A stretch of 64,000 nt of DNA, taken from the NCBI GenBank assembly GCA_023443095.1, contig JAEZVV010000069.1, forward strand, positions 1 through 64,000, given 5' to 3'. How positions within the stretch are numbered: position 1 is the stretch's first letter; each line of letters starts with the position of its first letter. This stretch comes from Pseudomonadota bacterium (GTDB taxonomy: Bacteria > Pseudomonadota > Gammaproteobacteria > Burkholderiales > Burkholderiaceae_F). A program made the position numbers and the translations under genes. Below the pieces are notes generated by a model. It saw only the letters and a program-made list of their open reading frames with translations, was not told the origin of the DNA and ran no database searches. Of this stretch, positions 8,257 through 15,400 are shown in pieces.

Positions 8257-8919
8257 ATGACGATGGACACCCTCACCCCGGCGCGCGACGCCGCCCCCGT
8301 CAGCCCGGAAGCCATGCGCCAGCGCATCGGCAGCCTCACGCGCACGCTGCACGACGCCCTGCGAGAGCTGGGTTACGACCGCGAGCTCGAAGACGCCAAG
8401 GCCCATCTGCCCGACGCCCGCGACCGCCTCAACTACATCGCCCGGCTCACCGGCGACGCCGCCGACAAGGTTCTTAACGCCGTCGATGTCGCGCGCGGCG
8501 TGCAGGAAGACCTGTCGGAGCAGTCGCGCGCTCTGACGCGCCGCTGGAACGCGGTCGAAGCCTTCACCGCCAAAGGCGGCCGCGCGACGCCCGCGGGCGA
8601 AGAACTCGTCGCCGAAACCCGGGCGTTTTGCGAGCGCATCGGACAATCAACCGACCGCACCAACGAGATCCTCACCGAAATCATGCTGGCGCAGGACTTC
8701 CACGACCTCACCGGCCAGGTGATCCGGCGCGTGGTCGACGTTGCCCAGCAGCTCGAAGCCAACCTGGTCAAGCTCTTGATCGAGACCGCCCCGGCGGCCG
8801 ACCCGCGCGCCCTGGATCCGGGTGCGCTCAACGGACCGGTGGTCAAACCCGAGGGCCGCAGCGACGTCGTGACCAACCAGGAACAGGTCGACGACCTCCT
8901 GGCCCAGCTCGGCTTCTGA
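8257..8919 (+). CDS. cheZ: CheY phosphatase CheZ
   Basis: A 220-residue helical protein. The signature AQDFHDLTGQV contains Gln146, the equivalent of the catalytic Gln of CheZ. The extreme C-terminal helix (QEQVDDLLAQLGF) matches the CheY-binding peptide of the family. It removes the phosphate from CheY-P to end the tumbling or reversal signal. An ATG two codons downstream (8263) is an alternative start. A GC-rich inverted repeat follows just after the stop. Confidence 0.95.
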   Translation: MTMDTLTPARDAAPVSPEAMRQRIGSLTRTLHDALRELGYDRELEDAKAHLPDARDRLNYIARLTGDAADKVLNAVDVARGVQEDLSEQSRALTRRWNAVEAFTAKGGRATPAGEELVAETRAFCERIGQSTDRTNEILTEIMLAQDFHDLTGQVIRRVVDVAQQLEANLVKLLIETAPAADPRALDPGALNGPVVKPEGRSDVVTNQEQVDDLLAQLGF

Positions 8920-8922
8920 TCC

Positions 8923-8945
8923 CACAGCGCGCGGCGCGCGCTGTG
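8923..8945. repeat. inverted repeat after cheZ
   Basis: Stem CACAGCGCGC (8923-8932), 3-base loop, GCGCGCTGTG (8936-8945). It is a strong hairpin but lacks a T-tract. Its right arm overlaps the CRP-like box that begins at 8942. Confidence 0.5.
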
Positions 8946-8957
8946 ATGACGCTCACA
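8942..8957 (+). promoter_or_regulatory. CRP-like box upstream of the YeeE/YedE pair
   Basis: TGTGA (8942-8946), 6 bases, TCACA (8953-8957): an exact match to the TGTGA-N6-TCACA consensus of CRP-family activators. It is centred about 80 bases before the start codon at 9029. Confidence 0.55.
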
Positions 8958-9028
8958 CAGCAGCCCCGCGGGCGCACGACACAATGGACGGCTCGGCGGC
9001 GCGCTGCCGCGTCTTGACGGAGCCGTCC

Positions 9029-9586
9029 ATGGCGAACGACCTGAGCCACACCCTCGCTCGTCGCGGCTTGGTGCAACAACGCCCGGCACGTCCCTACTGG
9101 AACGCCTACGGGGTCGGCTTTGTGCTCGGCCTCGTGCTGCTCGCCAGCTACCTCGTCGCCGGCCGCGGCCTGGGCGCCACCGGCGCCTTTTCTTCGGTCG
9201 CGACCGCTCTCGCCGGCCTCGTGTCGCCCACGGTCGCGGACCACGCCGTGCATTCCCGTTACTGGAACCATGGCGCGCCGCTGCTTTCCTGGACCGTGTT
9301 CCTGTTGATCGGTGTTTTTGCCGGCTCGTGGCTGTCGGCCCGGCAGGCGGGCCGGTTCCGCTGGCAACTCGAACGCGGCCCCCGCGTCAGCCCCCACCAG
9401 CGCTTGGGGCTTGCCTTCGGCGGCGGCTTCGTCGCAGCCTTCGGCGCCAAGATCGCCCACGGCTGCACCTCGGGCCAGGCGCTCACCGGCGGCGCCATCC
9501 TCAACGTCGGCTCGCTCGCCTTCATGGCCGCCGTTTTTGCCTCGGCCTATGCCTTGGCCTGGTTCCTGCGCCGGGAGTGGCTGTGA
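9029..9586 (+). CDS. YeeE/YedE family membrane transporter, first half
   Basis: A 185-residue membrane protein with about four to five hydrophobic segments. The family motif GAKIAHGCTSGQALTGGA (about residues 138-155) carries the conserved Cys. YeeE/YedE (DUF395) proteins are implicated in transport of sulfur compounds such as thiosulfate; in many bacteria they occur as two adjacent half-size genes. The ATG at 9029 follows GGAG and gives a short cytosolic N-terminus; a longer in-frame start at 8984 has no ribosome site. The stop overlaps the next start (TGATG), so the two halves are translationally coupled and probably assemble together. Confidence 0.88.
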   Translation: MANDLSHTLARRGLVQQRPARPYWNAYGVGFVLGLVLLASYLVAGRGLGATGAFSSVATALAGLVSPTVADHAVHSRYWNHGAPLLSWTVFLLIGVFAGSWLSARQAGRFRWQLERGPRVSPHQRLGLAFGGGFVAAFGAKIAHGCTSGQALTGGAILNVGSLAFMAAVFASAYALAWFLRREWL

Positions 9587-10182
9587 TGTTCCCGCTCAGC
9601 GCCCAGTTCGAACTGGCGCCATCCACCGATCTGTTCGTCGCCGTCGCTCTGGGCCTGGGCTTCGGCTTCTGCCTCGAGCGTGCCGGCTTCGGCTCGGCGC
9701 GGCGCCTGACGGCGGTTTTCTATTTCTTCGACATGGCGGTGGTGAAAGTCATGTTCACCGCCATCGTCACCGCCATGGGTGGCATCGCGATCCTGGCAAC
9801 GGCCGGCGCGCTCGACCCGGGCCAGCTCTACGTCGAACCCACCCAGCTCGGCGCGCAAGTGCTGGGCGGGCTGATCTTCGGCGCCGGCTTCATCATCGGC
9901 GGTTATTGCCCGGGCACCGCGGTCACGGCGATGGCCAGCGGCCGCCTGGACGGATTTGCCTTCGCCGGCGGCCTGCTGGCCGGGGTCCTGGCTTATGCCG
10001 AACTCACCCCCGGCATCGAGGCCTGGACCCGGGCCGGCGCCCGCCCCGATCTCACCCTGCCCGGCTTGACCGGTATTCCCATGGGCTGGTGGGCAGCCGG
10101 TTTCGCCCTGGCCCTGCTGGCGGCCGCCCGCGGCATGTCCTGGCTCGAGGCCCGCTTTGCAGACGGTGGCCGGACGCGCTGA
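9586..10182 (+). CDS. YeeE/YedE family membrane transporter, second half
   Basis: A 198-residue membrane protein with five to six hydrophobic segments. Two conserved Cys motifs are visible: CLERAGFGSARRL near the N-terminus and GGYCPGTAVTAMASG in the centre. These match the second-half protein of DUF395 pairs. It starts within the stop codon of the preceding gene (one-base overlap) and is thus part of the same transporter. The substrate is not shown by the sequence; sulfur or selenium compounds are the known class for the family. Confidence 0.88.
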   Translation: MFPLSAQFELAPSTDLFVAVALGLGFGFCLERAGFGSARRLTAVFYFFDMAVVKVMFTAIVTAMGGIAILATAGALDPGQLYVEPTQLGAQVLGGLIFGAGFIIGGYCPGTAVTAMASGRLDGFAFAGGLLAGVLAYAELTPGIEAWTRAGARPDLTLPGLTGIPMGWWAAGFALALLAAARGMSWLEARFADGGRTR

Positions 10183-10287
10183 CGCCTAGTCAACTTGCCT
10201 GCAGATCTGCGCGTTATCACTTAATCTTCAGCACCGCGGACCGGATCCGGCTGCTGACCATCCCATTTTCCACTGGAGAGTTGTTCC

Positions 10288-10494
10288 ATGATCAAACTGT
10301 TGACTGCCACCGCCCTCGCCCTCTTCGCCCTGGCCCAGGCCCCCGCCTTCGCCCAGGAGAAGAAGGAAGAGCCCAAGAAGGAAGTGAAGAAGGAAGAGGC
10401 CAAGAAGGCGGAGACCAAGGCCGAGGCCAAGCCCGAAGCCGCCAAGGAAGAAAAGAAGGAAGAGAAGAAGAAGGAAAAGAAGGGCGGCTGCTAA
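10288..10494 (+). CDS. small secreted Lys/Glu/Ala-rich protein, unknown function
   Basis: A 68-residue protein. Residues 1-22 are a clear Sec signal peptide ending AFAQ. The mature part, about 46 residues, consists almost entirely of Lys, Glu and Ala in irregular repeats and ends Gly-Gly-Cys, its only Cys. Such a polyampholyte would be either one long charged helix or disordered. GGAGAG precedes the ATG and a strong terminator follows after about 17 bases, so it is an independent, real gene. I do not recognise a family; a role in the cell envelope or as a periplasmic chaperone-like filler is speculation. Confidence 0.75.
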   Translation: MIKLLTATALALFALAQAPAFAQEKKEEPKKEVKKEEAKKAETKAEAKPEAAKEEKKEEKKKEKKGGC

Positions 10495-10511
10495 GCGCCC
10501 GCTTCTCCACC

Positions 10512-10543
10512 AAAGCCGCTCTTGGAGCGGCTTTGTTTTTTTT
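10512..10543 (+). terminator. rho-independent terminator
   Basis: Stem AAAGCCGCT (10512-10520), loop CTTGG, stem AGCGGCTTT (10526-10534), followed by G and eight T. It ends the transcript of the Lys/Glu-rich secreted protein. Confidence 0.93.
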
Positions 10544-10602
10544 CGCGGCGGCAAAGATCAATAGGCTAAGCTCGCGCACCGATCGAGCCCTGGAGCGCCG
10601 CC

Positions 10603-10968
10603 ATGAAACTCCGTCGCTTGCTAGCCGCCCTGCCCCTGGTCGCCACGTTCGCTGCCTGCGCCCCCGACGCCTGGCAGAACCTGCGCGCCGACGAGTTCAA
10701 CCGCTACCTCGACCGCGCCCAGGCCGAATGCCAGCCGCTGTGGATCGGGCCGCTGCTTCTGACCAGCATGCCCCCGCTCAACGGCATGGGTGTCTACGAC
10801 CCCTGGCTGGACGCCACCTCGCGCCTGTTTTATCAGCGCATCAGCGCCGCCGACTACAGCAGCTTCGTGCTCGGCCAATGGCCCGGCACTCGCACCGAGG
10901 CGAGCGTGAAATGCCTGCTCGAGAAACTTCCTAAAGACAGGCCCACGGCCCCCAGCGGCCGCTGGTAG
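10603..10968 (+). CDS. hypothetical lipoprotein
   Basis: A 121-residue protein with a basic, hydrophobic leader and a lipobox-like TFAAC at residues 15-19, so it is probably a membrane-anchored lipoprotein. The mature domain contains two further Cys and many aromatic residues (WQNL, PLWIGPLLL, YDPWLD, FVLGQWPGTR). I do not recognise the family. It has its own terminator and converges on the aldo/keto reductase. Confidence 0.7.
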   Translation: MKLRRLLAALPLVATFAACAPDAWQNLRADEFNRYLDRAQAECQPLWIGPLLLTSMPPLNGMGVYDPWLDATSRLFYQRISAADYSSFVLGQWPGTRTEASVKCLLEKLPKDRPTAPSGRW

Positions 10969-10988
10969 GGCCGCCCAACGCCCGGCTC

Positions 10989-11013
10989 AAGCGGCGCTCA
11001 TCGCGCCGCTTTT
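10989..11013 (+). terminator. terminator after the lipoprotein gene
   Basis: Stem AAGCGGCGC (10989-10997), loop TCATC, stem GCGCCGCTT (11003-11011), then further T. It lies exactly between the two convergent genes and its last base touches the stop codon of the opposite gene. Confidence 0.75.
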
Positions 11014-12041
11014 CATACGTGGCCGAGCACCGGGTGCGGCTGGTAGGGGGCTTCGAGCTGCGCCACTTCTTCCGGCGTCAGAACGATGTCCAGGGCCGCG
11101 ACCGCCTGTTCGAGCTGGGCCACGCTGCTCACGCCGACGATGGGCGCGCTCACCCCCGGACGCGAGGCCAGCCAAGCGTAAGCGAGACTGGCCTGGCTTA
11201 CGCCGCGTGCTGCCGCCAGACGGCCCAGGGCCTCGACCACGGCGAAATCGTCGTCCCGGTAATAAAGCTTCTGCGCGATGTCGTCGGTCGCCGCGCGCGA
11301 AGTGGCGCCGGCCGCCTTGTCGTCGCGCCCGCGGTTGCCGGCAAGAAAGCCGCGCGCGAGCGGGCTCCAGGGGATGAGGCCGACGCCGGTGTCGCGGCAA
11401 TACGGAATCATCTCCCGCTCTTCCTCGCGGTAGACCAGGTTGTAGTGGTTCTGCATCGAAACGAAGCGGGTCCAGCCATGGCGTTCGGCGGCCGCCTGCA
11501 GCTTGGCGAACTGCCAGGCGTACATGCTGGAAGCGCCGATGTAGCGTGCCTTGCCGGCGCGGACCACGTCGTGCAGCGCCTCCATCGTTTCTTCGACCGG
11601 GACTGTGGAATCGAAGCGGTGGATCTGGTAGAGGTCGACGTAGTCGAGCTTGAGCCGCATCAGGCTGGCGTCGATCGCGGCCAGGATGCGTTTGCGCGAC
11701 AGGCCGGCGGTATTGGGGGCGATCGCCGGCTTGGGGCCGGGAGCGTTGCCGCCCTTGAAGGCGAGATCGACCGGGTAAAAGACCTTGGTCGCCACCACCA
11801 GTTCGTCGCGGCGCCCGTATTCGCGCAGCAGGCGACCGGTGATTTCTTCGCTCGCCCCGGCCGAATACATGTCGGCGGTATCGAAGAAATTGATGCCGAG
11901 CTCGATCGCCCGCCGCACCACCGGACGGCCTTCCTCTTCGCTGCGGATCCAGGGCCGCCAGGCCGGGCTGCCCCAGGTCATCATGCCCAGAGCCAGGCGC
12001 GAAACGACCAGCCCGCTTTGCCCCAATCGCGTCGTCAACAT
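11013..12041 (-). CDS. aldo/keto reductase
   Basis: A 342-residue NADPH-dependent TIM-barrel oxidoreductase. Key residues of the catalytic tetrad are visible: Asp and Tyr in FFDTADMYSAGASE, Lys in VATKV and His in YQIHRFD. The strand-end motif IPWSPLARGFLAG and the SSVAQLEQAV cofactor helix are typical. It belongs to the YghZ/YajO-like branch; the substrate is not predictable. The ATG at 12041 is 1 base after the stop of the preceding small gene, so the two are probably co-translated. Confidence 0.9.
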   Translation of the reverse strand: MLTTRLGQSGLVVSRLALGMMTWGSPAWRPWIRSEEEGRPVVRRAIELGINFFDTADMYSAGASEEITGRLLREYGRRDELVVATKVFYPVDLAFKGGNAPGPKPAIAPNTAGLSRKRILAAIDASLMRLKLDYVDLYQIHRFDSTVPVEETMEALHDVVRAGKARYIGASSMYAWQFAKLQAAAERHGWTRFVSMQNHYNLVYREEEREMIPYCRDTGVGLIPWSPLARGFLAGNRGRDDKAAGATSRAATDDIAQKLYYRDDDFAVVEALGRLAAARGVSQASLAYAWLASRPGVSAPIVGVSSVAQLEQAVAALDIVLTPEEVAQLEAPYQPHPVLGHV

Positions 12042-12042
12042 C

Positions 12043-12327
12043 TCACAGCCCCAGGATCCGGCCCAGCCAGGACAGGTAGTAGTTGGTGGTGACCACGTCG
12101 TCGTAAAGCTCGGGCCGGAGCCGCTCCTGCAAGCCTTCCAGCCCTTCGGTGACGGCCTGCGCCGAAGGCTGCTCCGAACCCAGGGCGGCACGCAGCTGCT
12201 CCACCTCGGACTGCAGCGTGGCCACGTCGGCCGAGCCCTGGCGCAGCTTGGCGAGATCGGCTTCGAGCTGGTCGATCAGCCGGGCGACTTCGTCGAAATC
12301 AACGTTCTTCGGGGTGCTGCCTGTCAT
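12043..12327 (-). CDS. hypothetical coiled-coil protein
   Basis: A 94-residue acidic protein with a long heptad-like helix (about residues 10-60: LIDQLEADLAKLRQ, SEVEQLRAAL) and a more hydrophobic tail with paired Tyr and Trp (NYYLSWLGRIL). There is no signal peptide. I do not recognise the family. It is translated immediately before the aldo/keto reductase gene. Confidence 0.6.
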   Translation of the reverse strand: MTGSTPKNVDFDEVARLIDQLEADLAKLRQGSADVATLQSEVEQLRAALGSEQPSAQAVTEGLEGLQERLRPELYDDVVTTNYYLSWLGRILGL

Positions 12328-12424
12328 TGCGGCCTCCGCAGGGAGAGCTGGGTCGAGACCACAGTGTAGGCAAGTCGAGGCCGGCCGCGCTGGACCCAGG
12401 TCAGCCCAGGCTCAAGACCGCGCG

Positions 12425-12453
12425 AAAAAAAGCGGCCGGATAACTCCGGCCGC
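12425..12453 (-). terminator. terminator of the Pil-Chp operon
   Basis: Stem GCGGCCGG (12432-12439), 6-base loop, CCGGCCGC (12446-12453). Read on the minus strand it is followed by seven T (12425-12431). It lies 25 bases after the chpA stop. Confidence 0.92.
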
Positions 12454-12477
12454 GTCTTCGTCCCCGCTGCGACTGGC

Positions 12478-15400
12478 TCAGACCAGTTCGCGGTCGGCCA
12501 TGTAGCGCTTGATCACGGCCAGCAGTTCCTCTTCCTGATAAGGCTTGCCGAGGTACTCGTTGACGCCGAGCTCGAACGCCATCGAACGATGCTTGTCCGC
12601 CGTGCGCGAGGTGATCATCACGATCGGGATGCCCGCCGTCGCCCGGCTGCCGCGCACGTTGCGGGTGAGATCGAAGCCGTCCATACGCGGCATCTCGATG
12701 TCGACCAACATGATGTCGGGCCGCACATCCTGAAGCTGGCGCAAGGCGTCGACCCCGTCCTTGGCGAGCAGCACCTCCCAGCCCTGGCGCTCGAGCAGGC
12801 GCTGCGTCACGCGGCGCACCGTGATCGAATCGTCGACCACCATCACCACCGGCACGCCGGGCCCGACCGGCTCGACGCTGGCGTTGGCAGCCTGCTCGAA
12901 GAAGGGTGCAGGTTCGGGCGCGCGCGCGATGAGCTGGACCGGGTTGAGGATCAGCACGATCTCGCCGTTGCCGAGGATGGTCGCCCCCAGGATGCCGGCC
13001 AGCCGTGCCACCTGGCTGCCGACGTTTTTGACCACTACTTCCTGGTTGCTCGAGACGTCGTCGACCGCGATCGCCAGCCGGTCGTCACCCGAACGCAGCA
13101 GCACCACCGGCACCGGCTTGTGCGGCAGCGGCCCGACTTCTTCGCCGGTGAGCTGGGCGAGCGGGCGCAGTACCACCGGGCCCGCCGGCGGCAGGTCGAT
13201 CACGCCGTCGGCGAGCGACTGTTCGAGCAGCATCGGCCGCATGCGGCGCACCTGCTCGACCATCGCCGCGGGAATCGCGTAGCGGCGGTTGCCGATCTTG
13301 GCGAGCACTACTTGCGAAACCGCCAGCGTGAGCGGCAGGTAAAGCGTGAAGCGGGTGCCGCGACCGGCTTCGCTCGTCACCGCGACGCGGCCGCCGAAAC
13401 TTGCCAGTTCGGAGCGCACCACGTCCATGCCGACACCGCGGCCGGCGAGCTCGGTGATCTCGTCGACGGTGGTAAAGCCGGGCGCGAAGATCAGGTCCAT
13501 CAGCTCGCGCTCGGACAGGTCCTGGGCCGCGGTGACGATGCCGCGCTCGAGCGCGCGCGCCTTGATGCGGTCGAGCGCCAGGCCGGCTCCGTCATCGGAA
13601 AAGGTGACGACGATTTCGTTGCCTTCCTGGCGCACTTCGATCCGGAGTTCGCCGGTCTCGGACTTGCCGCCCACCAGGCGCTCCTCCGGCCGCTCGATGC
13701 CGTGCACGATCGCGTTGCGCACCAGGTGTTCGAAAGGTCCGGCCATGCGTTCGAGCACGCCGCGGTCGATTTCGGTCGCGCCCCCCCGGATCTCGAGGTG
13801 GACCCGCTTGTCGAGCTCCTTCGCGCCCTGGCGGGCGACCCGGTAGAGCCGCTCCGATACGTTGGCAAAAGGCACCAGGCGGACCCGCATCAGCTGCTGC
13901 TGCAGGTCGCGCGTCAGGCGCGACTGGCTCACCAGGTCCTGCTCGGCCATCTGCAGGCCCTTGACCATGTTGCCGTGCACCAGTGCCACGTCTTCGACCG
14001 ATTCGGCAAGCAGGCGGGTGAGCTCCTGCAGGCGGGTGAAGCGGTCGAACTCGAGCGGGTCGAAGTTGGCGGCGTCGCGCGCGAGCAGGTCGCCGCGCGC
14101 CGAGATCTGCGCCTCGGCCTGGATGCTCACCTCGCGCAACTGGGTGCGCAGGCGGGCGATGTTTTCCGTCAGGTCGGTGAGCGAGGCGCGCATGGTGCCG
14201 ACCTCGTTTTCGAGCTTGGAGCGGGCGATCGCCACCTCGCCCGCCTGGTCGACCAGCTTGTCGAGCACGTCGGCGCGCACGCGGATAAACGAGGCGGCGG
14301 CCGGTGCCGCCGGCATCGTCTCCGCAGCTTCCGCGGCGGGGTCGGGTGCCGCCAAACCCGGAGCCGGCGCCGGCCCCTGGATCTCGTCGAAGATCTGGAG
14401 CGCGCGATCGAACTGGGTCTGCAACTGGTCGACGATGTCGGCCGGCACCCGGCCGGCCTGCATCGAAGCCTCGACCCGGGTCTCGATTGCATGCACCAGT
14501 TCGCCCAGGCGCATCGCTCCCGCCATACGCGCCGAACCCTTGACGGTATGCAGGCGCCGCATCAGGGCGCGGGCGGCTTCCCGGTCTTCGCCGTCGGTCG
14601 CCAGCGCGCGCAGATCGGCGCCAATCGCCGGCAGGTGTTCGTTGGCTTCGACCACGAAGATGTCGAGTAGATCGGGGTCGATTTCATCGCGCAGGCCGCT
14701 GTCGACCGGCTCCGCCGCCGGCAGTTCGACGTCGAGCACGAGTTCGTCGAGCACCGGGCTCGCCCGCCCGGCCGCCTCGGCAGCAACAGGCGCCGCAGCC
14801 AGATCCTCGGGCCACTCGAAGGATTCGGTCAGGTCGAGCGCTCCCGGCGACTCGCTCGCGAGGCTCGGCGGAGTCAGCTGGGCGATCAGTTCGGCGTCGG
14901 TTTCGAACTCGGCCTGGCCACTCAGGGCCAGCGTCTCGTCGATCTCGTCGAACAAACCGTCGTCGATCGCCGGCGCCGCCTCGATCTCGAACTCCTCGTA
15001 TTGCTCGGGCGCAGCCAGGCTTTCGTTGACCGCATCCCCCACCTCGAGATGTTCGGCCAGGGCGCCTTCGGCCGTCAGCGGCGGCATGCCGTCGTCGGCC
15101 GCGGGGGCGCTGTCGGCATGGAGGGCGGCGTGGGCGCGGACCTGGGCCAGCAGGTCGTGCACCGCGGCCGCCTCGAGCGGAGCCTCGTCCGGATACACCC
15201 CGGCGGAGAACTGGTGCAGCATGCCGCGCATGCGGTCGGTCACCCGCTCGAGCGTGTCGAACTGCGGCGGCGCAAACTCGAAATGCCGGGTCGGGCCCAG
15301 CGTCGAGAGTTCGTGCATCAAGTCGTCGAGCGGATCGGCGATCGACAAGACCGGACCCAGGCCCACCGTCGCGGTGATGCCCGCCAGCGAATGCGCGCGC

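Noticed and set aside
8923..8945. Intrinsic terminator after cheZ
   Set aside because: The hairpin lacks a T-tract and overlaps a CRP-like box, so I list it only as an inverted repeat.
12589..14670. Plus-strand frame of 693 codons opposite chpA
   Set aside because: It is antisense to a highly conserved kinase core and has no recognisable domain.
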